Shown: piece by piece, positions 1 to 9,600 of the stretch
How the letters are laid out: every line of letters begins with the position of its first letter
Numbering within the stretch: the stretch's first letter is position 1
The notes under the pieces: generated by a model
Seen by the model: the letters and a program-made list of their open reading frames with translations, nothing else
What the model was told of the DNA's origin: nothing
Database searches by the model: none
From: Aquiflexum lacus
GTDB lineage: Bacteria > Bacteroidota > Bacteroidia > Cytophagales > Cyclobacteriaceae
NCBI RefSeq assembly: GCF_015476655.1
Contig: NZ_JABFHF010000004.1
Coordinates: forward strand, 215,241-279,240
Reading direction: 5' to 3'
Length of the DNA: 64,000 nucleotides
Program-made: the position numbers and the translations under genes

Positions 1-1182
1 TTGACCTGCTTCCACAACCTTGGGATGTGAATGCCCTACATGAGGAATATTATTGTATGCATCCAGGAAAGTATTGCCATAGACATCATACATATATTGA
101 AAAGCAGCCCTTTCCATTTTGATGGGCTTGCTGTAACTGACAGATAAAATGCTACTGAGGTATTGATTGCGGTAAATCAGGCTATCTTCCAGGGAAAGTG
201 CCATTTTCTTAGCCAAGCCTGCCGCCTCCCTGAATCTATTTTCTGCTTCAATAGGATTGATTTTCAGCCATCCATAAAGCATTTTCCAGGCATTTTCTTC
301 ACTGACAGAGGTATAGGAGTTTTCAGGATCAGTTATTCTGGCGTGGGCCGAATTACAAACACTGGCGCACAACCTCGCTGCAATCAGGTAATACAGAGCT
401 TCCAACTCTTTTTCTTCAAGGGGGATTACGGATTGGTAACCCTTTAATACCTCAACCCCCCATTCCAAATAATTATCTTTGTCGTAAGCGGCATAAGTCA
501 TAGCAACTGCCAACTCCTGAATTAATGGCGCATAAGCCAAATCCCCAAAATCAATCAATGCCAAATCTTTATTTTCTCTGAAAAGAACATTCCATTCGTT
601 GGCATCATTGTAAATAAACGACTTTCTCAAACCTGAAAGATGTGGCCTAACATTTTCTTCAAACTGCAGGAAAAAAAATCGTACCGCATTCCTGTCTTTA
701 CCCGAAGGGATATCTTCGAGGAATTTATGTACCAATTCAAGGTATTGAATATCCCATTCCCATTTCCTTGATTGAATCAAGTAGCTTTTTTGTTTTCCAA
801 GTTCCTGATCTAATTCCGCCAGAAGAATCCCTAAAGCATGATAGTCAGCCTTTGAAGGATTCAAGTCTCCCAAAAACGCTCCATCCAAAAAAGTAAGCAA
901 CCTGCCTACCAGTTTTTGACCGCCAGATTCAATCAACTTAACATAGTTTCCGTCCTCAAAGGGAACCGGTTCGGGTATTCTTCCATGAAACCTTTTTTGC
1001 AAAGCATGCAAAAATTCCGTTTCCACCTGGACTAAATCAAAGGTCTCTGAAGTAAAAGGATAAGTTTTAAAAATATATTTACCACTATCTGTTTCAACCA
1101 AATAGTTAACATTGTCATAACCATTTAATTTTTTAAGTTCCACCGAAAGGAACCCAATGGATGTTTTTAACAGATCATGCAT
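1..1182 (-). CDS. Bifunctional APH-like kinase / class III aminotransferase, N-terminal part (runs off the window)
   Basis: The first 394 residues are visible and the gene continues beyond the left edge. Residues 1 to about 340 form an aminoglycoside-phosphotransferase/choline-kinase-like fold with a catalytic-loop motif YNDANEWNVL and a metal-binding LIDFGD. The loop replaces the usual HGD with YND but keeps the catalytic Asp and the downstream Asn. The last ~40 residues (KMERAAFQYMYDVYGN, then NNIPHVGHSHP) match the start of a class III PLP aminotransferase domain. Such fusions are known in Bacteroidota and relate to ethanolamine-phosphate or hydroxylysine phospholyases, but the substrate cannot be read here. 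I chose the ATG at 1182 (MHDLLKTS) because it gives the usual N-terminus; the frame stays open upstream into the neighbouring glycosylase gene. It follows that gene by 55 bases on the same strand, so the two may be co-transcribed. Confidence 0.8.
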   Translation of the reverse strand, partial: MHDLLKTSIGFLSVELKKLNGYDNVNYLVETDSGKYIFKTYPFTSETFDLVQVETEFLHALQKRFHGRIPEPVPFEDGNYVKLIESGGQKLVGRLLTFLDGAFLGDLNPSKADYHALGILLAELDQELGKQKSYLIQSRKWEWDIQYLELVHKFLEDIPSGKDRNAVRFFFLQFEENVRPHLSGLRKSFIYNDANEWNVLFRENKDLALIDFGDLAYAPLIQELAVAMTYAAYDKDNYLEWGVEVLKGYQSVIPLEEKELEALYYLIAARLCASVCNSAHARITDPENSYTSVSEENAWKMLYGWLKINPIEAENRFREAAGLAKKMALSLEDSLIYRNQYLSSILSVSYSKPIKMERAAFQYMYDVYGNTFLDAYNNIPHVGHSHPKVVEAGQ

Positions 1183-1237
1183 CAGGAAAGGTTTTTCAAT
1201 TTCTTTACAATATCTACAAAAAATAAAATATTGTCCT

Positions 1238-2059
1238 TTACAATTTCTGGCAATTTGGGCAAAAATATACTGCCCCTCCCATATAGGATTCTTTTTCTAT
1301 TTTTCCGCCGCATTTTGGACAGGGCTGAACCAAGGTGTTTTTTGAAAGAATGGTTTTGTATCCTCCATTTTTCCCAAAAAGATCTTTCTCGGTGTCCCTT
1401 CCCCCAAGGTCAGTCATTTTCCTGAGTGTGATTTTAAGGCTGTGGAACAAATCTCTCTTTTCCAATTCAGATAAACTGGATTTCTTTGTTTTGGGATGTA
1501 TACCGGCATTGAAGAGAATATCCTGCAATACCCCATTCCCAAGGCCCGGTATTCTTTGCTCGGTAGCCAACAAAGATTTTGCGGACATATCCTTTGTCGA
1601 ATCAAGAATTCCCTGAAAAACCTTTTCATTAAAGGCTTCATCCAATGGAGAAATCGCATTCAAACTACCGATATGGTATTTATTGTTTAATTTCCCCCGA
1701 TAGGCCATGATCCCCCCATACATAGCTACCGTAAAAGCCAAGCAACTCCCATCTTCAAAAACCAACAGCAACTGATGCTTGGTAGGAGCTTCTTCGAAAT
1801 TGGAATAATATCGCATATTCACTCCATCGCTTATAGAAACACTCACATTTCCATCAAAATGGACGTCCACAAACATTCCATGTCCCTGCGTGGATTGTAC
1901 AGTTCTTCCTTCCAGAAGTTTTGGGTAATCTTTGGGATCGCCTTCGTACCAAGCCATTTTATGGACATGGGTGGACGGAATGACCTTGGCCAATTTTTTG
2001 CCAGTCAGAATTTGGGACGCCTGTAAACTCAGCGTTTTGGATTCAGGGATTTCTATCAT
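1238..2059 (-). CDS. Fpg/Nei family DNA glycosylase with non-standard N-terminus
   Basis: A 273-residue member of the formamidopyrimidine-DNA glycosylase/endonuclease VIII family, which removes oxidised bases in base excision repair. The C-terminal zinc finger is intact, with Cys247, Cys250, Cys267 and Cys270 in a C-x2-C-x16-C-x2-C pattern, and the helix-two-turn-helix region includes RIPGLGNGVLQDIL. The N-terminus is MIEIPES, whereas classical enzymes start MPELPE. Glu3 and the second Pro are kept, but the catalytic N-terminal proline (residue 2) is Ile. I recall a MIE[LI]PE subgroup in public annotation, so this is probably a family trait rather than an error. Whether it cleaves DNA by the usual Schiff-base mechanism is uncertain. 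It lies between the PHP gene and the kinase/aminotransferase gene, all on the minus strand. Confidence 0.88.
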   Translation of the reverse strand: MIEIPESKTLSLQASQILTGKKLAKVIPSTHVHKMAWYEGDPKDYPKLLEGRTVQSTQGHGMFVDVHFDGNVSVSISDGVNMRYYSNFEEAPTKHQLLLVFEDGSCLAFTVAMYGGIMAYRGKLNNKYHIGSLNAISPLDEAFNEKVFQGILDSTKDMSAKSLLATEQRIPGLGNGVLQDILFNAGIHPKTKKSSLSELEKRDLFHSLKITLRKMTDLGGRDTEKDLFGKNGGYKTILSKNTLVQPCPKCGGKIEKESYMGGAVYFCPNCQKL

Positions 2060-2076
2060 AATCAGCTTAATTTAAA

Positions 2077-2940
2077 TTACCACTGAATTCCATTTTCATC
2101 AAAAGGCATAGCCTGCCACGTATTGTTCTTCAAGATCATTAGCTCTTTAAATCCAAGGTGTTTTAAGAGTACAGCAGTATTTTTATATTCCCCTATGATT
2201 TCTTTTGGGTGATGTGCATCTGAATTGAGGCAGATCGGTATCCCAAATTCCTTCAACAATCCAAGTCCCAATTCACCGGGATAGGTCTCCGAAGCCCTTT
2301 TTTTATACAATCCCCGGGTATTCACCTCTGCTATCACTCCGGATTTTGCGGCAACTTCCAAGGTCTGTTTCAAAAGCTCCTGATACCATGTTTCATTCTC
2401 ATCGAAAAAAAAATGGTGATGGTTCTGCATCTTTATCTTATCTATATGTCCCAGAATGGTTGGGCAATCCTTTTCCAGCATTTGGATGGTGTATTCGAAA
2501 TATTTTTCCAACACCTTCCTGATATCATTACCAAAAATCTCTTCCAGTCCTTTTTCAAAAGTAATCAAAGGTCCGTCAATTTCCCATGGCATACCATCTT
2601 CAAAAGCATCTACAAAGTGAACAGAACCTATTGAATAATCCAGGTCAAGATCATCTACCCACTTTTTGATAACTCCTGATTGCTGGGGAAAATAATCAAT
2701 TTCCAAGCTTTTGTATATTTCTATTTGTCCGAAGTATTTTTCGGCAGCAGCCTTGATATCCTTTAAATAAGCAGGGATATCTTTCTCTTCCATTGACCAT
2801 TTGTTTTCAAATGAAACAGGACTATGGGAGGAAAAACCCAAACTGACGACACCCTCAATGATACCTTGTTGAACGTGGGTTTCAATCTCTTCCACCCCAT
2901 CGCAATATTTACAGTGGTTATGGTAATTGGTCCAAGTCAT
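2077..2940 (-). CDS. PHP-domain histidinol-phosphatase-like phosphoesterase
   Basis: A 287-residue PHP-superfamily metallo-phosphoesterase resembling HisJ/HisK-type histidinol phosphatases. Metal-ligand motifs are YHNHCKYCDG near the N-terminus, GHIDKIK around residue 165, EVNTRG and NSDAHHP near the C-terminus. The ATG at 2940 is preferred over an in-frame start at 2997 because it places the protein at the standard MTWTNYHNHC beginning, has an AGAGG ribosome-binding sequence 5-10 bases upstream, and removes an overlap with the SDR gene. No other his genes are nearby, so a role in histidine synthesis is only the family expectation; other phosphate monoesters are possible substrates. Confidence 0.85.
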   Translation of the reverse strand: MTWTNYHNHCKYCDGVEEIETHVQQGIIEGVVSLGFSSHSPVSFENKWSMEEKDIPAYLKDIKAAAEKYFGQIEIYKSLEIDYFPQQSGVIKKWVDDLDLDYSIGSVHFVDAFEDGMPWEIDGPLITFEKGLEEIFGNDIRKVLEKYFEYTIQMLEKDCPTILGHIDKIKMQNHHHFFFDENETWYQELLKQTLEVAAKSGVIAEVNTRGLYKKRASETYPGELGLGLLKEFGIPICLNSDAHHPKEIIGEYKNTAVLLKHLGFKELMILKNNTWQAMPFDENGIQW

Positions 2941-2974
2941 GATACCTCTAACATTGAATTTTTTTCTGAATATT

Positions 2975-3745
2975 TCAACTAATCTCTTTACTGGCAATTT
3001 TGGTCATTATTGGAATCTTAATCCATTTTGGTAAAATCATGATGAAAAACCAAATCATTGGGTTAACCACAATATCGGCCTTTTTTAGGAAAAGTTCCCG
3101 GATACATTTTTTGGCAATGAACTCAGGTTCTAATACCATAAATTTTCCAAAAAATCCCTTTTCCACTCTTTTCATGATTTCATCATTGGTTCGGATCGGT
3201 CCGGGACACACTACACTGACAGAAACATTCGTACCCTTCAATTCCTGATTAAGACCTCTTGAAAAGGAATAAACAAAAGATTTGGATGCAGGGTAGACCG
3301 TTTTGAAGCCTATGGGAAGATAAGCCGCCAAACTAGAAATATTCAAAACATATCCTCTAGGTTGTTTTAAGAGGTTAGGAAGTAGTTGATGGGTAAGTAC
3401 AGAAGTAGTAATTACGTTTAGCTTGATAATATTATTGAGGTAATCAACATCCGCATCAGTCATCCTAATTGTTCCTCCCACTCCGACATTATTGATAAGG
3501 ATAAAGAGGTCAAAGTGCTGATTTACCCAATTTGCAAGGTCAATTACATTTTGATAAACGGATAAATCCGTCTCAAAGCACTTTGAATCTATCTCATATT
3601 TTTCCTTCAATTCTGTGCAAAATTCCTGAAGCCCATGGTTTGGCCTACTAACCAAAATGGTATTGATTTTCATTTTGGATAGTTCAATTGCAAAAGATTT
3701 ACCTAAGCCATGCCTCGCTCCTGTGATAAGTGCATATTTTTCCAT
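2975..3745 (-). CDS. SDR family NAD(P)-dependent oxidoreductase
   Basis: A 256-residue short-chain dehydrogenase/reductase. The cofactor-binding loop is TGARHGLG at residues 8-15, followed by NNVG around residue 90 and the catalytic Ser plus YPASK (Tyr-x-x-x-Lys) around residues 143-158. A hydrophobic C-terminal segment (VVNPMIWFFIMILPKWIKI) suggests membrane association, as in 3-ketoacyl/estradiol 17-beta-dehydrogenase-like members. It is the first gene of the minus-strand run 3745 to 1182; the downstream PHP gene starts 35 bases after its stop. The substrate is not evident from the sequence. Confidence 0.9.
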   Translation of the reverse strand: MEKYALITGARHGLGKSFAIELSKMKINTILVSRPNHGLQEFCTELKEKYEIDSKCFETDLSVYQNVIDLANWVNQHFDLFILINNVGVGGTIRMTDADVDYLNNIIKLNVITTSVLTHQLLPNLLKQPRGYVLNISSLAAYLPIGFKTVYPASKSFVYSFSRGLNQELKGTNVSVSVVCPGPIRTNDEIMKRVEKGFFGKFMVLEPEFIAKKCIRELFLKKADIVVNPMIWFFIMILPKWIKIPIMTKIASKEIS

Positions 3746-3807
3746 AATTACCCTATAAGATAATTATTGAGTTTCAATTATCACATAGCGAATGAGAAAA
3801 TAAAAAA

Positions 3808-3831
3808 AACCGACACATTTTTGTGTCGGTT
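3808..3831 (-). terminator. Intrinsic terminator of the P1 nuclease gene
   Basis: A perfect 10-bp stem (AACCGACACA with TGTGTCGGTT) closes a 4-base loop. On the minus strand it is followed by a long T-rich tract (complement of 3801-3807 and beyond). It lies 32 bases past the stop codon of the minus-strand nuclease gene, so it should terminate that transcript before the SDR gene. Confidence 0.88.
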
Positions 3832-3862
3832 CGCGTATTTTTAAGAATTTTCCTCCCCAAAA

Positions 3863-4639
3863 TTAACCATAAATTTCTTCCAAAACCTGCGCCAAGCGGA
3901 TTCCTCCCGCAGTCAATCTCTCTTCTACATGATGATAATGCTTGTAGATATATTCATATCCTATCCTTCCATTTTCCGGTATGTCATACATGTCAGGTCT
4001 TATGGCAGCCGCTTCTCTCAGCCAATCAGCAGGAGTTTTTGAAGTATATTTATAAATCAATTCGGGATTGATACGCTTCTGTAATTCAGTTGCGATCTCT
4101 GTGTAACTCATTTTCTTGCCCTCGATCAAATCAGAATCCCAAATTGCATGGATATTGGTTTCCTTGTTAAAAAAGCTCACTTTGACATCATTTCCTCCGC
4201 GGTCTCCGGGTTTACCCACATGAAAAGGTTGATGAAGATCTCCGACAATGTGAATCAATAATCTTAACTGGTCTCTTTCTTCTTCAGGACTCAAGCCACC
4301 TTTTTTGAGGGTTTCTTTAATTTTGAGAAATGCAGCATAAGCATCACCTGATTCTTCCTGAATACTTGGGTCATATTCACCATCAGCTGTTGTAACCCAG
4401 TGCCAAGTATTGGTGTAATCATAATTTCTGTCTGATCGAATATTGTCCATCCAAACGCCTACCCCTGAAATAGATTCGTGATGTAAAATTGCCTCAACTT
4501 TTTGAACTGTCTGAGGTTTCATTTGCCATTCAGCCAGTTTTCCAATCACATAATGACCAATTGGTCCCCAGGCAAATGACTGGTTATTGATGCTAACTGC
4601 TAAAATTACTGCTAGTATTAGATTTTTGGTTGCTTTCAT
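3863..4639 (-). CDS. S1/P1 nuclease family, exported zinc-dependent nuclease
   Basis: A 258-residue secreted nuclease of the S1/P1 family, which cleaves single-stranded nucleic acid and 3'-nucleotides using three zinc ions. A Sec signal peptide ends at SFA, so mature protein starts WGPIGHYVIGKLAE; the new N-terminal Trp and the His are zinc ligands in this family. HIVGDLHQPFHVG and GGND in the middle carry further ligands. A His-rich segment (YKHYHHVEERL) lies near the C-terminus. The gene stands alone: a strong terminator follows it and 285 bases of non-coding DNA precede it. Probable role is periplasmic or extracellular phosphate and nucleotide scavenging. Confidence 0.92.
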   Translation of the reverse strand: MKATKNLILAVILAVSINNQSFAWGPIGHYVIGKLAEWQMKPQTVQKVEAILHHESISGVGVWMDNIRSDRNYDYTNTWHWVTTADGEYDPSIQEESGDAYAAFLKIKETLKKGGLSPEEERDQLRLLIHIVGDLHQPFHVGKPGDRGGNDVKVSFFNKETNIHAIWDSDLIEGKKMSYTEIATELQKRINPELIYKYTSKTPADWLREAAAIRPDMYDIPENGRIGYEYIYKHYHHVEERLTAGGIRLAQVLEEIYG

Positions 4640-4924
4640 TTTTTAAGGTGAAATATGATAGATATAAAGATGAAATACGATAAATATAAGATGGAAATAA
4701 AGTGGAAATACTATAGAAATAATTTGAAATATTGGTGATTTGATAAACCCAGGTGTTTCCTTTCAAGAAAGACTTTTCCTTGTCATGTCGAAGTCAGGAG
4801 ACATCTGCAGAGACGAAAGAGTCAAGAAACTGGTTTTTATGCTTGCTTAGTAACAATGCAGTTCACTATTTCTATTTATTTCGTGAACCTGTCTGCCGAT
4901 AGGCAGAGTATTTCTACAATATTT
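4640..4924. other. Intergenic region with degenerate interspersed repeats
   Basis: No gene seen. Around 4680-4730 there are imperfect direct repeats of a GGAAATA-type unit. Around 4775-4830 is a segment resembling a common Bacteroidota intergenic repeat (TGTCATG...GTCGAAGTC...TCTGCAGAGACGAAAGAG). At 4889-4908 a short palindrome, CTGTCTGCCGATAGGCAGAG, lies close to the 3' end of the M20 gene and could act in transcript termination. Confidence 0.5.
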
Positions 4925-6121
4925 CTATAGTTTATGTTCCAATTCATTAACAGCTATCCAAGCCATCAGTCCCGCTCCGATTTCGAGGGCATCCTCATCA
5001 ATATCGAAAGTAGGTGTATGGACTCCTGAGATAATACCTTTGGATTCATTGCGTGTTCCCAAGCGATAAAAACAGCCGTCAATTTCTTGTGTATAATAGG
5101 AAAAATCTTCTGCGGCCATCCAAATATCCAAGTCCTCCACATTTTCTTCACCAAGGTAATCAATAGCAGCAAGCTGTGCCCTTGAGGTCAATTCTTCTGC
5201 GTTCTTAAGAAAAGGATATCCTTTTCTGACTTCGAAATCCAATTCACCTCCCATACCTTCCACAATTCCCCGAGCAATATTGACCATATTTATGTGGGCT
5301 TTGGCTCTCCATTCTTCATTAAGTGTCCTGAAAGTACCCTGGATCTTTACCTCGTTGGGTATAATATTGGTGGCTCCCAAGGCTTCTACTCTCCCAAAGG
5401 AAAGAACCGAAGGCGTTTTAGGAGAAGCATTTCTACTAATCACTTGTTGCAAGGCTACAATCATATGCGAAGCAATCAATACCGGATCCACCAAAGTCTC
5501 GGGCATGGCTCCGTGACCCCCTTTACCTTTGATGGTAATATAAAGTTCATCAGCACTCGCCATATACATGCCTTTTCTGAATCCCACTTTACCAACAGGT
5601 ATCAAGGGCATTACATGCTGACCGATTATTCCTGAAGGGCGAGGGTTTTCCAAGGCCTTATCCTTGATCATTAAAGATGCACCACCAGGTATCAATTCCT
5701 CTCCAGGCTGAAAAATAAGTTTCACTGTCCCTTCAAAATCGTTCTTTAATCCCTGTAAAATTCTAGCTGCACCAAGAAGTGATGCTGTATGAACATCATG
5801 CCCGCAGGCATGCATGACTCCGGTATTGGTAGATTTATATGGGACATCATTTTGCTCGATAATAGGTAAGGCATCCATATCTCCCCTTAAAGCAATTGTC
5901 TTATGAGATGGATTTCTCCCTTCTATCAATGCAACTATTCCTGTTTCAGCTTTTCTTTCCAGCTTGGTGATACCAAAACTTTTTAGCTGCTCCTCAACAA
6001 AGGCTGCTGTTTTGAATTCATGAAATGAAAGCTCTGGATGGGCATGAAGGTGCCTACGGTTTGCAATAATTTCGGCTTTATAGTCGGTTGCCAGTGACTT
6101 GATTTTGTCTTTCACCATCAT
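4925..6121 (-). CDS. M20 family metallopeptidase / amidohydrolase (hippurate or IAA-amino acid hydrolase type)
   Basis: A 398-residue M20D-type dinuclear metal amidohydrolase that cleaves N-acyl amino acids or related amides. Motifs in order are RRHLHAHPELSFHE near residue 22, GDMDALP near 80, MHACGHDVHTA near 103, QPGEE near 138 and the C-terminal AAEDFSYY. A dimerisation domain lies between about residues 185 and 300. The start is one of two adjacent ATGs at 6121 and 6118; both overlap the end of the upstream SPOR gene by about 40 bases, which points to translational coupling in a secA-SPOR-M20 transcription unit. Exact substrate unknown. No signal peptide, so cytoplasmic. Confidence 0.9.
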   Translation of the reverse strand: MMVKDKIKSLATDYKAEIIANRRHLHAHPELSFHEFKTAAFVEEQLKSFGITKLERKAETGIVALIEGRNPSHKTIALRGDMDALPIIEQNDVPYKSTNTGVMHACGHDVHTASLLGAARILQGLKNDFEGTVKLIFQPGEELIPGGASLMIKDKALENPRPSGIIGQHVMPLIPVGKVGFRKGMYMASADELYITIKGKGGHGAMPETLVDPVLIASHMIVALQQVISRNASPKTPSVLSFGRVEALGATNIIPNEVKIQGTFRTLNEEWRAKAHINMVNIARGIVEGMGGELDFEVRKGYPFLKNAEELTSRAQLAAIDYLGEENVEDLDIWMAAEDFSYYTQEIDGCFYRLGTRNESKGIISGVHTPTFDIDEDALEIGAGLMAWIAVNELEHKL

Positions 6122-6647
6122 CTATTGGTTCTGGGTTGACATATTCTTCTCTTTGAAACCTATCCTGAATGATCCGGGCAGAGGGGAATGTATCTTTTAA
6201 TTTATGGTAATGGGCCTGTGCCTCAATTCTGTTGACATATTTTCCAACTTTCACCAAATAACGGGGCTGTTGATATTGCATGTCTGTTTTGATGTCCGGG
6301 AAATGTGTGAAAAGGTCATTTCTGGTTTTGAAAGCCAGATCTCTATCAACCCCACTGTAAACCAAAACAGTAAACCCACTCCAATATCTTTCTCCTCTAT
6401 TGCTCTCAGTAAAATTCTGCAAGGCAATTTCCAAGTCGCGATCTATTGCCAAAGATTCGGTGCTTGTTACTATAGGTTGTGCATTTTCTGCAACCTGTTT
6501 TTCCAGAGATGGAAATGTGATTCTGATTTCACTTAAATCTTCCTGATATCCCTCATAAGCATCAGCATTAGAACCTCCTTTTTGAAGAAGTGCACAAGAG
6601 TTTGTTAAAATTAACAGGCCAATCAGTCCAATCAGTGATTTTTTCAT
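6078..6647 (-). CDS. SPOR-domain-like lipoprotein
   Basis: A 189-residue predicted lipoprotein. The start at 6647 (MKKSLIGLIGLL) gives a normal signal peptide with lipobox LTNSC, better than an in-frame start at 6668, which overlaps secA. Residues ~95-165 resemble a SPOR peptidoglycan-binding repeat: two beta-alpha-beta halves with YLVKVGKYVNRIEAQAHYHKLKDTFPSARII. It is likely anchored in the outer or inner membrane facing the periplasm and may bind denuded glycan strands. It is sandwiched between secA and the M20 gene with short or overlapping junctions, suggesting an operon without showing a functional link. Confidence 0.75.
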   Translation of the reverse strand: MKKSLIGLIGLLILTNSCALLQKGGSNADAYEGYQEDLSEIRITFPSLEKQVAENAQPIVTSTESLAIDRDLEIALQNFTESNRGERYWSGFTVLVYSGVDRDLAFKTRNDLFTHFPDIKTDMQYQQPRYLVKVGKYVNRIEAQAHYHKLKDTFPSARIIQDRFQREEYVNPEPIDDGERQNQVTGNRL

Positions 6648-6657
6648 GATGTTATTG

Positions 6658-9600
6658 TTAATGTTCAATTACTATACATTTTCCGTCAGCAACATCCCTT
6701 TCTACACTTTTGTATTTGACATCTTTAACAGTTTTTCCGTCAGCATATTGAACCGAAACCTTGTCATTTCGGCCATAAACTTTTTCTGATTTTCTAGGCG
6801 CAACCACCTGTGGTGCTTCGGTCCTATTGGCAACTGCAGCTGCTGATTGTCTTCTTGATCCTGGATTAAGGCTACTGCTGACTTCTTCTTTGGAGGCCTT
6901 AACATTTCCATCATCCCTTCTTTGGGATTGAGCAGCTTTAACCTGACTAGGATCCTGAGTAGGAAGTTCTGCTTTTGAAATGAAAGAAATCGTATCTTCA
7001 TTCAATCTACCCACAAACCTTTTGAACATTTCAAAAGCCTCAAATTTATAAATCAAAAGTGGGTCTTTTTGTTCATAAACCGCATTCTGTACAGACTGCT
7101 TCAGGTCATCCATATCACGGAGATGCTCTTTCCAGTTTTGGTCAATGATGGCCAAAGTCACATTCTTCTCAATTGCACGAATCAGATCACTCCCCTCATG
7201 TTTGACAGCAGACTCCAAGTTGATAACTACGCCTATCTGCTTGACCCCATCTGTGATGGGTACCATGATTTCTTTTACAGTAGCACCTCTTTGGATATGT
7301 ACATCTTTAAGGATTGGCAATGCTTTCTGTAATATCTTTTCATTTTTGGATACATAGTTTTTATAGGCTGCATCGAACAACTCTCTCGTCAATACATTCG
7401 AGTCTTTTGATTTTAGATCATCAATCGTAAATGGATGGTCAATACCCAGGGAACTAAAAATGTTCATTCTGAGATTTTCAACATCTTCTGTTGACTTACC
7501 CATCTGAACGATATCTTCTGACACATCATACATGACATTCAGAATATCCAATTCAAGGCGCTCACCCATCAGCGCATTTTTACGCCTTTTGTAAACCACC
7601 TCTCTTTGAGAGTTCATAACGTCATCGTATTCCAACAGACGTTTTCTTACTCCAAAGTTATTTTCTTCGACTTTACGCTGTGCCCTTTCGATGGATTTGG
7701 TAATCATGGAATGTTGGATTACTTCTCCTTCTTCCAGACCCATTCTATCCATCAATTTGGCAATTCGGTCAGAACCGAACATCCTCATCAGGTTATCTTC
7801 CAAGGAAACAAAGAATTGGGATGAACCCACATCCCCTTGACGTCCGGACCTACCTCTCAGCTGCCTATCGACTCTTCTGGATTCGTGTCTTTCAGTACCA
7901 ACAATGGCCAAACCTCCTGCAGCTCTGGATTCAGGGGTCAATTTGATATCAGTACCTCTACCCGCCATGTTGGTAGCGATGGTGACCGTTCCTGGCTTAC
8001 CGGCTTCAGCTACAACATCGGCTTCCCTTGCGTGTTGTTTTGCATTCAAAACCTGATGTTGGATTTTTCTGATCGTAAGCATTCTGCTCAACACTTCAGA
8101 TATCTCAACTGAAGTTGTACCCACCAAAACAGGCCTTCCTGCAGTCGTCAATTCGACGATTTCGTCAGCTACTGCATTGAACTTTTCACGAACGGTTTTA
8201 TAAACTTTATCTTCTCTATCATCCCTGACGATTGGCTTATTGGTCGGAATGACCACTACATCCAACTTGTAAATTGTCCAGAATTCACCCGCTTCCGTCT
8301 CGGCAGTACCAGTCATACCTGAAAGCTTGTGGTACATCCTGAAATAATTCTGCAGCGTGATAGTGGCATAGGTCTGGGTAGCATCTTCCACTTTCACGTT
8401 TTCCTTTGCTTCAATGGCCTGATGCAGTCCGTCAGAGTACCTTCTGCCTTCCATCACACGGCCTGTCTGTTCATCGACAATTTTTACTTTTCCATCCACA
8501 AGGATGTACTCTGTATCTTTCTCAAACATACAATAGGCCTTCAGCAATTGATTGACAGTATGGATTCTTTGGGCCTTGATGCCGTAGTCTTTGATGATTT
8601 CCTCTTTTCTGATCAGTTTTTCACGGTCATCTAAATCCGGGTTTTTCTCCATATCTGCGATCTCAACACCGATATCGGGCAAGATGAAGAAAGTTGGGTT
8701 CTCGTTTTTCGTGGTAATGACCTCTATTCCGTTATCGGTCAGTTCTATGCCATTGGTTTTTTCTTCAATGGTAAAAAGTAAAGGTTCATCAGCCTCCGGC
8801 ATCATCCTTTTATTGTCCTGAAGATAATAATTCTCAGTTTTCTGAAGGATAACTCTGATTCCTGGTTCAGAAAGGTACTTGATCAATGGTTTGTATTTGG
8901 GCATACCCCTGAAAGCCCTAAACAAAGACAAACCACCCTCTTTTTCATTTCCTTCGGCAATCAGTTTTTTGGCTGAAGCCAGAAATCCCTGCACCAATTT
9001 ACGCTGCTCATCGACCAAAGTAGAAACCCTTGGTTTCATGTCCATGAATTCATGTTCATCACCTCTTGGAATGGGGCCTGAAATGATCAATGGTGTTCTT
9101 GCATCATCAATCAACACAGAGTCAACTTCATCAATCATGGCAAAGTGGTGCTTTCCCTGAACAAGGTCATTGGCATCACGGGCCATATTGTCCCTCAGGT
9201 AATCAAAACCAAATTCATTGTTTGTGCCATATACAATATCAGAGGCATATGCTTTTCTTCTTTGATCTGAATTCGGTGGATATTTGTCTATACAATCTAC
9301 GCTTAGGCCATGGAATTCGAATAATGGGGCATTCCACTCGGAATCCCTTTTTGCCAGGTAATCATTGACAGTCACCAAGTGAACGCCTCTCCCTGCAAGT
9401 GCATTGAGGTAAGCAGGTAATGTAGAAACCAAAGTTTTACCTTCACCGGTGGCCATTTCGGCGATTTTACCTTTATGTAGCACCATTCCTCCGATCAGCT
9501 GTACATCGTAATGGACCATGTCCCATACGACTTCTGTTCCCGCTGCCATCCATTTGTTATGCCAAATAGCCTCTTCTCCAGAAATCTCAACATTGGCTTT

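Noticed and set aside
163..447. 94-residue plus-strand open frame
   Set aside because: Antisense to the clearly coding kinase/aminotransferase gene; no motif.
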